Below are positions 26,592-36,311 of a DNA stretch of 64,000 nt, in pieces. Each line of letters opens with the position of its first letter. Positions within the stretch are counted from its first letter, which is position 1. Made by a program: the position numbers and the translations under genes. Below the pieces are notes generated by a model. That model did not search any database and was not told the origin of the DNA. It was given only the letters and a program-made list of their open reading frames with translations. This DNA is from Clostridium bovifaecis (GTDB taxonomy: Bacteria > Bacillota > Clostridia > Clostridiales > Clostridiaceae): assembly GCA_009738435.1 (NCBI GenBank), contig CP046522.1, forward strand, positions 2,449,249 through 2,513,248, given 5' to 3'.

Positions 26592-29399
26592 CTATTTAAC
26601 CTTAAGATAGCTAATCAATTCCTCCTTGCTTGTTTTATTAAACTTTCCCTTTTCAAGTCTTAAGTAATGTACATTATTTGATACTTCTCCTATGTAACTT
26701 ACAAGTCTAGGATGGCAAGTAGTTATAAAAATTTGATTAGATCTTGATACTTTAGCTAGAAGCTTTAATGCTTCTTTAGTATGAACTTCATCAAAATTAA
26801 CAAAAGAATCATCTAAAATTATAGGCAGTTGTGGACTTATATCATTTATTCTACTAAGCCTTACAGATAAAAATAACTGCTCCTTTGTAGCTCTACTCAA
26901 AACTTCTGAACTTTCCTTAATGCTCCCATCATTAAGCACAGTTCTAAAATCCACAGCCATTAAATCTTCCACAGGCTGTATACTATTATACTCTCCTCCA
27001 GTGATTTTGTTTAAGTATTCACTGGCATCCTTCAAGAGAAAATCCTTTGTTTTATCCACAAAATTGCTTTGAAGCTTTTCTAGTATATATTCTGCTGCTC
27101 TTAAAGTTGCATAGCGCTTTGCCATAGGAAGCATAGCTTTTCTGGCATCATCTATTCTTTCTTGCGCGATTTCAATATTTTTCGTACTGTATAGGTTTTG
27201 AAGTTGATATCTTATATTTTCCCTCTTTTCAATGAGAATTCCTAACTTCTCTTCAAAGTTTCTAAGCTTGTTCTTTGCTACTTTAAATTCTTCCTCTACA
27301 TTCTCAAAAGAAACAAACTTATCAAATTGACTTCTAAAATCCCCCATACTTATTTTTGAAGGTACAAGAGCAAGCGCGGTATACAAAGTTTTTTCTAGTA
27401 CTTCTTGTTCTCTTTTAATCTCATCTATTTCTCTGCATCTTTTACTGTTCTCAATGTAATTTTCTAGTAAATTCAGTATATCCTCTTTATTATACTTGTG
27501 CCCTATAATCTTTTCTATTTTTTCCTCGCATAGAACTTTTTGACGCTGTACTAATTGTAATTCTTTTGCAAAGCCTACGTATTGATTTAATCTTCTTATT
27601 CCTTCCAGTATAGTATTACTATTTTTTATTATTTCATCATCATCATACGAAGAGTTCCCCTCTAAAACTTCGCTAAATTCCTTAGTAATTTTCATCATTG
27701 GTATTAACTTTTCTTTAATATCTATAGCTTCTTTATTTAATCTGTTAATACGGTTTTGAAGATTTAATATACTACTTTTAATTTCTTTTATTTTTCTAAA
27801 ATACTCTTTTAATACTTCTGCAGATATTTCCTCTGTTATCCCCAACATATTCCTATAATATTCTAACTTTAATCTTCTTGCTTCGAGCTCTTTACTTACT
27901 CCATCTAAAATCTCGTTCTTACCATGAGCCTGTATTTTTAAGTTATCTAACTGCGCAGCATTGCCAAGAGATGACTTGTTGCTACTTGAAGAATACCTTA
28001 TGAATGCATATATCCCTCCTAAAGAAGCACCTGATAATGCTAATATGATTCCTGCATTATAGTTTACAAAAGATAAAATCACTCCAAGCACAATTATACA
28101 TAAAGAAATATAGAAGCATCTTCGTATAAGTTTATCTACATTAACAATTGTGTTAGCGCCAAAGGTTTTCTCAAGCATTCCTTTATTCATCTCTAAGTTT
28201 CTTATCTCATTCATTAGTTCTCTCTTTTTATAGTTTAACTCTGTTTCTTCCTTTACTAGAGCACTTAGCTTACTATCTTCAATAATATCTGTTTTGATGC
28301 CTAATATTTTAGTGAAATCCCCTTTCCACGCTTCATTAATATTGAGAACTTCCTTTGAAATGTCCTCTTTATCTTTTATACACTTACCTTTTGATTCCTC
28401 ATAGTTGTTAATTTTTTCAATAATTCCTGATAGATCTTGATTAAAGAAAAAAAGCTTTTCCTTGTAGTTTAAAAGTTTATCTTTTATATCTTCCTTTCCT
28501 ACTGCCTGTACAAATTCATATCTTTTCCGCTCATATTGGTATGTTATATCCTCGTATTCTTCTTTTAGTGACTGCGCCTTCTCCATGTAATTAAATTCTA
28601 ATTTATCATTAATTAGCTTTGAATCTTCCATGCTTAGCCTTATTTCTATTGTCTTTAAATTATTGTAAACATTAAAGTTATTTTTTATTATTCCTAAAAG
28701 AGCTATATCATCCTTGGTTACGGCGATACTCTCCTTTAACCCTTCTATATCGAGATTAACACTTTCCAGCTCACTGCTTTTTTCATAATAGATTTGAACC
28801 TGCTCACTTGCTTCTTCCCTGAGCTCTATCCCTTTTTTTATTTCTTTATTATATACCTTAAATTGACCTGTGGTTGAATTTCCCTTCGTGCCTCCAATTT
28901 TTTTAGCCTCACCCTGCAGCTCCTTCAAAATTTTAGGAATATGAATTATCTCCTTAAAGCCAGCTCCTAGGAGTATGCTTTGCATGCTGCTTAGTTCTTT
29001 TGCCCCTTCTAAGGAGGTATTTTGAAGTTCATCTAAGCTTATAGTAAAGAGCTGCTTATATGTAAAATAGTCAACATTTCCATATAATTCTTCAATAGAT
29101 ATATCTTTTTTAGTATTAAGTCCTTTTACTATTGGAGATTTGCTTCCGTTAATTTCTACATTAAATGTTTTACCGTCAATGCATTCAACATCATAATTTA
29201 CTCCATACTCTACATTGGGTTTTGGAAGCCCCTTAGCGTTTTCTAGGAATCCAAAACCTAAATGTCTAAATAGTTTCATAAAAGAGGTTTTTCCTGCCCT
29301 ATTATGTCCTCCTATAACTATTATCCCTTTATCAAGTTCATCTAGCCTTTCATCCCTAAACACTCCAAAATCCTTTATATATATTCTCTTTATCTTCAA
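26592..29399 (-). CDS. SbcC/Rad50-like ATPase of the YhaN type
   Basis: 935 residues. The N-terminal half-ATPase has Walker A GGHNRAGKTSF (about residue 30). Long coiled-coil segments run through the middle, interrupted by two hydrophobic helices (about 425-470, SLCIIVLGVILSFV and IILALSGASLGGIYAF). The C-terminal part has signature-like SRATKEQLFLSVRL and Walker B LPIILDDSFVNFDE. The membrane hairpin in place of a zinc hook is a feature of YhaN. With the partner encoded upstream it should form a DNA-end-processing nuclease complex at the membrane. The start overlaps the partner's stop by four bases (ATGA), giving translational coupling. Confidence 0.88.
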   Translation of the reverse strand: MKIKRIYIKDFGVFRDERLDELDKGIIVIGGHNRAGKTSFMKLFRHLGFGFLENAKGLPKPNVEYGVNYDVECIDGKTFNVEINGSKSPIVKGLNTKKDISIEELYGNVDYFTYKQLFTISLDELQNTSLEGAKELSSMQSILLGAGFKEIIHIPKILKELQGEAKKIGGTKGNSTTGQFKVYNKEIKKGIELREEASEQVQIYYEKSSELESVNLDIEGLKESIAVTKDDIALLGIIKNNFNVYNNLKTIEIRLSMEDSKLINDKLEFNYMEKAQSLKEEYEDITYQYERKRYEFVQAVGKEDIKDKLLNYKEKLFFFNQDLSGIIEKINNYEESKGKCIKDKEDISKEVLNINEAWKGDFTKILGIKTDIIEDSKLSALVKEETELNYKKRELMNEIRNLEMNKGMLEKTFGANTIVNVDKLIRRCFYISLCIIVLGVILSFVNYNAGIILALSGASLGGIYAFIRYSSSSNKSSLGNAAQLDNLKIQAHGKNEILDGVSKELEARRLKLEYYRNMLGITEEISAEVLKEYFRKIKEIKSSILNLQNRINRLNKEAIDIKEKLIPMMKITKEFSEVLEGNSSYDDDEIIKNSNTILEGIRRLNQYVGFAKELQLVQRQKVLCEEKIEKIIGHKYNKEDILNLLENYIENSKRCREIDEIKREQEVLEKTLYTALALVPSKISMGDFRSQFDKFVSFENVEEEFKVAKNKLRNFEEKLGILIEKRENIRYQLQNLYSTKNIEIAQERIDDARKAMLPMAKRYATLRAAEYILEKLQSNFVDKTKDFLLKDASEYLNKITGGEYNSIQPVEDLMAVDFRTVLNDGSIKESSEVLSRATKEQLFLSVRLSRINDISPQLPIILDDSFVNFDEVHTKEALKLLAKVSRSNQIFITTCHPRLVSYIGEVSNNVHYLRLEKGKFNKTSKEELISYLKVK

Positions 29400-30736
29400 G
29401 CTTGTTCACCTTTTTCTAAGAATTTTTCTATAACAATTTCCTTTGCAGCACTTATTATTTCCTCTATTAAATCATCAGAAAGTTGTATTTTCCCCTCATC
29501 CTGATCTTCCGTGTCACCATCTTTTTCAAAGATGCTTCCAAAGGTGCTTATTATATCTTTTCTTAAATTACTATCCTCTAGGCATAGTACAGCTATACCA
29601 TCCATCTCTTTCAACACTTGATTATTTTTAATCAAATAATTCATATCAGACATTTCTTTAGAAGTATTGATTAAAACACTGTCACTATATAAAAATGGAC
29701 TTCTGTTTAAAAGCTTCTTGTTTACCCTTTCCATAAGATACTTTACTGCATTTTCTTCATCTTCTCTTAAGAGCTCATTTAATTTTCCTTTTCCCTCTAC
29801 GCTCCATTGAACTATATACCCTTCTACTACATTATCTATAGATTGAATACTCTCTAACCCCTCTGGAGCTTGAAAACTGATATTTAGTATTTCTTCTCCC
29901 TTTTCTATGATAAGTTCTTCCAAATCATTTAACCCTGTAGGTTCTTCTATACATTCATTTATATTTAATTTTACTTTTTTCCACACTACAGGAGAGGTTG
30001 GTATAAACTTGATCTCTTCTGAAAGGTCTTCCCTAACCTCTATTAGTAAAGCTCCACCTACGCCCTCTTCTCCAATGTCTCTTCCTTGAGGGGTACCGCA
30101 GTAAGCTATAACAGGCTTTTTATCATTTATTATCTTACATTTATGTATGTGTCCCAAAGCCCAATAGTGTATATTCTCTTTTCCCTTTAAATCCTCAATG
30201 CTGCAAGGCACATAATTGCTGCTATTAGGCTCTAAGGCTGTATGAACAACCCCTATATTATATACAGAAGTATCTTCAACATTATAAGAAGAAATCATTT
30301 TTCTTCTCTCCCATTTACTTTTATAAGATTGTCCAATAATTCTAGCCACAATTTCTTCATTCCTCTTTACCTCAACTGCTTCTGCCTCTTCATAATTAAA
30401 GGTATGTACATTACTTGATAAAGTAAATAGTTCTCTTCCATCTCCTAGGGGATCATGATTTCCCCTTATTATGTATATGTCTATGCTATTCTCCTCTAAT
30501 CTTTTGCTTTCATCATATAAAAGACGACTTCCTTTAACTGTACTGAGTTCTCTATCGTAAACATCCCCAGACAAAATTATAAATTTTACATTGCATTTTA
30601 TGGCAGCATCACAAATCCTTTTAAAGCTTGAATATACAGCCTCCTTCAGAATTTCATCTATTTTATGTGATGCTTTAACACTAGCATGTAAAATGCTTCC
30701 TAAATGTATATCAGAAGCATGAATAAATCTAAACAT
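29396..30736 (-). CDS. SbcD/Mre11-like nuclease of the YhaO type
   Basis: About 446 residues. The metallophosphoesterase motifs are clear: ASDIHLGS (about residue 6), LSGDVYDRE (about 57), IRGNHDP (about 94) and the late GHIHK (about 207). The partner is the YhaN-like ATPase encoded immediately downstream, so this is the nuclease subunit of an Mre11-Rad50-like complex. The ATG at 30736 is preferred to one at 30745, because AAGGG lies nine bases before the former and touches the latter. Confidence 0.9.
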   Translation of the reverse strand: MFRFIHASDIHLGSILHASVKASHKIDEILKEAVYSSFKRICDAAIKCNVKFIILSGDVYDRELSTVKGSRLLYDESKRLEENSIDIYIIRGNHDPLGDGRELFTLSSNVHTFNYEEAEAVEVKRNEEIVARIIGQSYKSKWERRKMISSYNVEDTSVYNIGVVHTALEPNSSNYVPCSIEDLKGKENIHYWALGHIHKCKIINDKKPVIAYCGTPQGRDIGEEGVGGALLIEVREDLSEEIKFIPTSPVVWKKVKLNINECIEEPTGLNDLEELIIEKGEEILNISFQAPEGLESIQSIDNVVEGYIVQWSVEGKGKLNELLREDEENAVKYLMERVNKKLLNRSPFLYSDSVLINTSKEMSDMNYLIKNNQVLKEMDGIAVLCLEDSNLRKDIISTFGSIFEKDGDTEDQDEGKIQLSDDLIEEIISAAKEIVIEKFLEKGEQA

Positions 30737-31061
30737 CAGTATCATCCCTTTTCAAATTTAGACTATTTATAATAAGATATTATATTTTGAAGCACTGCCT
30801 TATTTTTACCTAAATTCTTCATCGTATAACTCCTTTTATTTATAGGCTTTTATATGTTATAACATATATTATTTTATAATATTTTATTGATTATGTAAAT
30901 TTCACACTGTATAATATGAGGAATATTACTTGAGGTTATTGGAATGATTTTAAATAGCATTATTGAAGCATAAAGATTAGTTTATATAAAAACTTTGCAC
31001 ATATATCTATAGAGTCACATATTCTATTATGTAGAAATAATTTTGAAAGGTGACCAATAGT
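30737..31061. other. Intergenic region between divergent genes, 325 bp
   Basis: Very AT-rich DNA between the divergent nuclease operon and the DUF4397 gene, which must hold both promoters. TTGCAC at 30995-31000 could be a -35 box for the plus-strand gene, but I see no convincing -10 at the right distance. No repeat, RNA or open frame is supported. Confidence 0.4.
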
Positions 31062-31694
31062 ATGTATTTTGATCCTTACTTTAGAAGACCCGCAAAATCT
31101 TTTGTAAGATTATTTCATGCCTCTCCAGACGCTCCAGCTGTAGATATTTATCTAGGTGATCAACTAGTTGCTAGGAATCTAAGCTTTAAGGAATTCACTC
31201 AATATCTTTCTGTTGCTCCTGGGACTTATAATGTAAGAGCTTTTCCGACGGGAGTAACTACTAATCCTGTAATAAACACCAGTTTGACTTTTAAACCAAA
31301 CGCCATATTAACAGTAGCTGCTGCAGATAGGCTTAAAAATATTAAGCTTCTTCCTTTTGAAGAACCAAAATTGCCTTCAGTTCCTGGAAAGTCCTACATT
31401 AGGTTTGTTCATTTATCTCCTAACACTCCTGCTGTAGATATATCTCTACCTAATGGAAACACTTTGTTTAGAGACATAAGCTTTAGAGAAGCTTCAAATT
31501 ACATTCCTGTTTCCCAAGGAACATATACCATTCAAGCTGCGCCTACAGGTACAACTAATGTAGTTTTAAATGTACCTAATATCAGAATAAGGCCTAATAG
31601 AACTTTGACATTCTATGCTGTGGGTCTATCAGATGGCAAACCTCCTCTACAGGTTTTAATCCCTCTTGATGGAAGCTCATATATTGACGTTTAA
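31062..31694 (+). CDS. DUF4397 protein with two tandem domains
   Basis: About 210 residues made of two beta-rich repeats. Repeat one starts FVRLFHASPDAPAVDIYL (about residue 15) and repeat two IRFVHLSPNTPAVDISL (about 113). Each ends with a turn like PGTYNVRAFPTG / QGTYTIQAAPTG. DUF4397 domains are usually found in surface or spore-associated proteins. Here there is no signal peptide, so export is not shown. The ATG at 31062 is preferred, with GAAAGGTGA eight bases upstream; GTG at 31050 lies inside that site. Confidence 0.85.
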   Translation: MYFDPYFRRPAKSFVRLFHASPDAPAVDIYLGDQLVARNLSFKEFTQYLSVAPGTYNVRAFPTGVTTNPVINTSLTFKPNAILTVAAADRLKNIKLLPFEEPKLPSVPGKSYIRFVHLSPNTPAVDISLPNGNTLFRDISFREASNYIPVSQGTYTIQAAPTGTTNVVLNVPNIRIRPNRTLTFYAVGLSDGKPPLQVLIPLDGSSYIDV

Positions 31695-31784
31695 GAAATA
31701 TTTTGCGACACAGCTCTAGAAGCAATCGCTAGTCTCTAATCCCTAATCGCTAACATTTGAATCATTAATTTATCCAATAGCGAC

Positions 31785-31834
31785 TAGTGATTAGTGATTA
31801 GTGATTAAGAAGAAAAATGCGCCGCATTTTTCTT
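31785..31834. repeat. Short tandem repeat and hairpin between convergent genes
   Basis: Three exact copies of TAGTGAT (31785-31805) followed by a perfect 12-base-arm hairpin AAGAAAAATGCG / CGCATTTTTCTT (31810-31834). The hairpin core is shared with 16800-16840. The preceding 80 bases are built of CTAATCGCTA-like words. Confidence 0.7.
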
Positions 31835-31843
31835 ATATTCTAG

Positions 31844-33129
31844 CTATCCTATAACATATTGGGGCCTTCCTATAAGTTCCATTCCTTCATAAGGTGTATA
31901 ATCTGCAGCTTCTGATAGCTCACTTTGAGAGACTTTAAACTTTTCTTCACTCCAAATCACTATATCCCCAGCTCCTCCTTCTCTTATATATCCCCTATCG
32001 TAAAGTGAAAATATTCTTGAAGGACTGTAGCTCATGAGCCTAACAAAATCTTCAACTGGAAGATCATTTTCTTTAACTAAAATTTTATATATAAGACTTG
32101 GCCTTAATTGGATTCCTGGAATCCCTTTAGCTTCGTTTATTTCATTATTGTAATATTTAATTTTATGGTCTTTATAGGAACACGAATAATGATCCGATGC
32201 GATTAAATCTATTGTGCCTTCTAATGCAGCCTTAATAAGAGCTTTATTGTCCCTTATTTCTCTAAGTGGAGGATAAACTAAATACTTTGTACTTTCCTTT
32301 AAAGAACTATTCATATATTGAAGAATTTAAAAACATGTAATGAGGGCAAGTTTCAACAAAGACCTTTCCTCCTCTTGCTCTTATCCCTTTTATGATATCT
32401 AAGCTTTTAGAACATGTTATTTTAGAAAAATAAGTTTTGCATTTGGTAAGCAGTGCATAATTGGCAACAGTAAAGACTGAGTTTTCCTCACTATTTTTTG
32501 GTCTTTTTGAACTGTAATTGTGCTTTTTTATGCAGTATTTTATTATAGCATCATCTTCACAGTGAATTAAAATCACTAAATCTAGGCTTGCACAATAGTG
32601 CATAAGCTTTATAATCTCTTCATTGTTTAGCTTTATTTATATCATGAGTTGTGTATACTTTTACACCTCTAACTCCAGCTCTTTTTATTTCTTTTAATTG
32701 CTCATACATATCTTCGGTGAACTCTGATATAACTACATGAAGTTCAACCTTGCAATTATCAATTCCTTCATACTGGCTTCTTTTGCTATTTAAAGCTGTT
32801 ATAAGCCTTTCCCCTTTCTTCGGGTAAACGAAATCAAAAATAGTTGTTGTTCCGCCAAGTTTTGCTGCTTTAGTTTCTTTTGAAAAGCCTAATTCTTTAT
32901 GACATCCTATATGCGTATGGGAATCAATAAATCCAGGGAAAACATAGTTTCCTTCTGCATCTATTACGCTTTCCGCTTGTTCTGTTATATTCCTTCCAAC
33001 TTTAATTATTTGCCCATCTTCTACGAGAATGTCCCCATGGAATTTTCCATCAAAATTCACTATATATCCATTTTTTAATAGAATTCTTATATTAATTCCC
33101 TCCCCGTTAACTTCCTCATTCAAAGCCAC
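31844..33129 (-). pseudogene. Decayed hydantoinase / dihydropyrimidinase
   Basis: Cyclic amidohydrolase family. The N-terminal part has DSHTHIG (metal-binding His pair) and GTTTIFDF. The middle has LVILIHCEDDAII and VFVETCPHYMFLN. The last part has LIASDHYSCSYKD and VRLMSYSPSRIFSLYDRG. Two frame breaks, near 32625 and near 32315, each need two extra bases. The product stops at PQYVIG and lacks the usual 30-50 C-terminal residues; a dispersed hairpin follows. The likely original start (about 33089) reads ATA where a start codon with GGGGAGGG upstream would be expected, and the only open start is a GTG at 33129. It follows a YgeY-like gene, as in selenium-linked purine loci. Confidence 0.8.
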
Positions 33130-33134
33130 TATTT

Positions 33135-34323
33135 TTACTTACTTAGCCTTTTAGGAAACATAGCATAAAACTTACAAGCCTCTACTAATTGATTAACTTC
33201 TATCTGCTCTCTAGGACCATGAGCAAAAATCTCATTTCCTGGTCCAAAACCTATGGTAGGAATATTAAAAATTCCTGCAGTAACACCTCCATTTGTACTC
33301 ATAGTCCATTTATCAATTTTGGGCTCTTTTTCAAACATTTTTTTATAAGTTTCAACTGCTGCATTTATGAACATATGGTTTTTATCTAAAATCCAAGGTG
33401 AAAAATACTTTTTACATGGATAAACTACCCCTGTATAGCTCGGCTTACTAAAGCTTATGACTTCGATCTTGGAGTTTTCAGCTCCTTTTAGCCCCTTTAC
33501 TTCTTTTATAATGCTGTTTAATTCTTTGCTTGTAGATATCCTTCTATCTATATGAATAGTACATTCATCTGGGATTGAACTAGAAGATGGAGTCTTAAAA
33601 AATAATTGTGTGACCGCTACAGAATCACTACCTAAAAAGTTGCTATCTTTATAACTTTTATTTAACTCTTCCAATTCATGAATAATGGGAAAAGCCTTAT
33701 ATATTGCATTCATTCCTCTTTGCGGAGCACTAGCATCACAAGATAATCCTTTTACAATCACCTTTAATTCGACTTTTCCTCTATGCCCTATATATATTTA
33801 AATTTGTAGGCTCTGTTATAACTACAAAATCCGGTTTTATACTATCCTCATTTATTATGTACTGCCACGCTAATCCATCACCTTCTTCCTTCATAACTGT
33901 ACCTATGATATAGAGAGTATAATCATCTTCAAGTCCTAATTCTTTTATGATCTTTCCTCCATAGATTATTGATGCTATCCCTCCCTTTTGATCTGCCGCA
34001 CCTCTTCCATATATGATGCCATCAGATATAATACCTTCGTAAGGATTTATAAGCCATAATTCCTTGTCTCCTATATCTGCAGTATCCATGTGTGCATCCA
34101 CAGCTATAATCTTCCTGCCTTCTCCTATTCTGCCTATAACATTTCCTAGCCTGTCTATAAAAACCTCATCAAAACCTACCTTCTCCATTTCTCTTTTAAT
34201 TCTTAAAGCTATCTTTTCTTCTTTACCACTAAGACTTGGTATTCTTATCATATCTAATAAGAAGTTAACCATGTCTTCCTTATACTTTTCTGATAACTCA
34301 GTTATTCTGCTCTTTAAGTCCAT
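33135..34323 (-). pseudogene. Decayed M20 hydrolase of the YgeY type
   Basis: M20 dinuclear zinc hydrolase. The first frame (34323 to 33781) has AVDAHMDTADIGD (about residue 75), YGRGAADQKGG (about 106) and the EEGDG pair (about 148). The second (from about 33775 to 33135) has the lid domain with SCDASAPQRGMNAIYK and the C-terminal GFGPGNEIFAHGPREQ with the last His ligand. Two bases are missing at 33788-33792; adding them restores YRGHRGKVELKV. The match to the YgeY 'selenium metabolism-linked' hydrolase group is by motif memory. The pair with a hydantoinase supports it. Confidence 0.8.
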
Positions 34324-34537
34324 AACTTCTGCCTCTTTCTTTAAAATATTATTCTATATATGTTATTTTTTTCCTACAAATTTTATAACTATTTCTTAGA
34401 AGTTGTAGACTAAACTTAATTTCATTACAAATTGTGTTTATACAAATCTACTTAGCCAAAAAGAATTTATAAAAACACTCACAAATATCTTAAGGATTTA
34501 TATACTGATAATAGCTTTAAGTTTCGGGGGGAATGAT

Positions 34538-35492
34538 ATGAAAATTAAAAAGTCTATTCTTGTTTTATGTCTCCTTGGGATATTGGCTTTTGCGGGATAT
34601 ATTGCAGATTTAGAGCTTGGAGAAATTGATATTCAAAATTCGAATTCCGCTAACTCGATTGAACAAGAAGTTCTTACTACAGAAAATAATACTGGCAAGA
34701 AAAATGGTCAAAATGGCATTACTGTACCAGAAACAAAGAAAGATGCTGTAATAAACTCTGAAGATAAGGAGTTAGATAGGAATGGCTCAGGAAAAACAAA
34801 AGCTAATGATGCAGAACCTAAAGTTTTAAAAATGGGTTCACAAGGTGAAGAAGTAAAAGTCCTTCAAGAGAAACTAAATAAATTTGGCTATAAACTAATA
34901 GCTGACGGTATATTTGGACAAGGAACCGAAAGTGCTGTGTATGATTTTCAAAGAAGAAATAAAATAAAAAGTAATGGAATAGTAGATAAATCTACTTATG
35001 ATAAACTAGACTTACCACCATGCGAAGAAACCATGTATAAACCCCCAAATAATACTTATGCATCCTCATCCAACTCTGCTGAAAAATTCATAAACAGCCG
35101 AAATGCTAATAGTTCCACAGATTATTATTTGGGTAAATACTAAGGATACTAAGGTTTATATATTCGAAGGTTACAACAGGAATTGGAAGCTTATAAAGAA
35201 TATGCTCTGTACCGTTGGGAAATCTTCTTCTCCAACTATAAAGGGTACTTTTAAGGTAGGATCTAAGGGAGCTAGCTTTGTAGTTAAGGACAATCCAAAG
35301 CTGCAATGTAATTACTACACACAAATTAGCGGAAATTATCTTTTTCATACAGTTTTGTTATATAGAAACGGGAAAATAGCTGATGGGCGGCTAGGCGCAA
35401 AACTTTCTCATGGATGTGTAAGACTTTCTATTGAGAATGCTAAATATATACACGACACCATGCCAAAAGGTACCAGCATTTATGTAAGTTAG
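34538..35492 (+). pseudogene. L,D-transpeptidase with peptidoglycan-binding domain, frame broken
   Basis: N-terminal membrane anchor (residues 5-22, LVLCLLGILAFAGYIA), an Asn/Glu-rich linker, a PG-binding domain (about 105-165: LKMGSQGEEVKVLQEKL, DGIFGQGTESAVYDFQ), then a YkuD catalytic domain with IWVNTKDTKVYIFEG and the active-site motif SHGCVRLS (Cys nucleophile). The enzyme would form 3-3 cross-links in peptidoglycan outside the cell. The first frame ends at 35143 and the second covers about 35125-35492. Two missing bases near 35127 restore TDYYIWVNTKD. All catalytic residues are present. A GGGGG ribosome site precedes the ATG. Confidence 0.88.
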
Positions 35493-35513
35493 AAACGTGA
35501 AAACATATAACAT

Positions 35514-35589
35514 GGGGTCAGGACACAATTTTTCTTAAAATTGCATCCTGATTCTTAAATTCTAACATGAATTTTTGTGTCCTGACCCC
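35514..35589. repeat. Palindromic MITE/REPIN-like element, 76 bp
   Basis: Perfect 15-base terminal arms: GGGGTCAGGACACAA at 35514-35528 and its complement at 35575-35589, with an AT-rich centre. The same left end, GGGGTCAGGACACAATTTTT, recurs at 45265-45284. Such ends occur near REP-associated (Y1) transposases in many genomes. No transposase is present here. Confidence 0.75.
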
Positions 35590-35617
35590 TGAATTCCCTG
35601 AATTCCCAATCTGTGCT

Positions 35618-36187
35618 TTAACTTTTCAAATGCTGTTTTGTTCTTATTATTCCAAAAATCGCTCCTGCTGCCCCCCAAACCAATAATACTGGTATTACAG
35701 AAGGTATTAGATTATCTACAATAGAACATATAAAATTAATTGGAACATAAATAAAAGATATTATAGGTAAAAAAATGTTTTTAACAACATATGGTGATAT
35801 TATTGTAAATATAAAACTAATCAAGATTCCCATAGGTGATTTCATAGCTGTAGCTAAAATAATGCTCAATACTATAAAGCTAATTATCATATATTTAATC
35901 AAATAGTCGCTGCTCTGTAATACCGATGCAAATGCATATTTAAAGTTGCCCCATATTTCTTCATAGCTTGGACTTGAAAAAGAATATTTCTTGCTATACA
36001 ATTCTAAAAAATTCAAGCTATCATTAGAAAGGATAAAAACTGGAAGTATGAAAATTATTCTAATAATAAGAAATACTATAGCGAACTTAATCCCCTGTAT
36101 TATATAGTTTATACTTTTATACTTTCCTCTATTGATATTTAACCTTACATTGGACAAATCATTTATTATGAGTAACCTATCTGCCAT
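35618..36187 (-). CDS. Membrane protein of unknown function, 189 aa
   Basis: About four to five membrane helices: residues 31-52, 97-117, 120-140, 140-160 and 165-182. The N-terminus is polar (MADRLLIINDLSNVRLN) and the C-terminus basic (IIRTKQHLKS). The helix-rich layout recalls YIP1/Yip-family proteins, but no diagnostic motif is seen, so I leave it unnamed. It lies between the REPIN-like element and the PAP2 gene, with its own terminator-bounded unit. Confidence 0.6.
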   Translation of the reverse strand: MADRLLIINDLSNVRLNINRGKYKSINYIIQGIKFAIVFLIIRIIFILPVFILSNDSLNFLELYSKKYSFSSPSYEEIWGNFKYAFASVLQSSDYLIKYMIISFIVLSIILATAMKSPMGILISFIFTIISPYVVKNIFLPIISFIYVPINFICSIVDNLIPSVIPVLLVWGAAGAIFGIIRTKQHLKS

Positions 36188-36276
36188 TAAGCGCCCTCCT
36201 TTTTACCAATTATTTACATAAATATATATTACCATATTTTTCCTAATATTGCACAGTGTAAACTTCAAAAAAGTAA

Positions 36277-36306
36277 AAAACCCTGTATATTAATACAGAG
36301 TTTTTC
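36277..36306 (-). terminator. Terminator after the PAP2 gene
   Basis: Stem AAAAACTCTGTATT / AATACAGGGTTTTT on the minus strand, with a T-rich tail. It ends the PAP2 transcript before the 189-residue gene. Confidence 0.75.
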
Positions 36307-36311
36307 TTAAG

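Noticed and set aside
31785-31805. Tandem TAGTGAT units as a CRISPR-like or iteron array
   Set aside because: Only three 7-base units without spacers, in a gap full of related low-complexity words.
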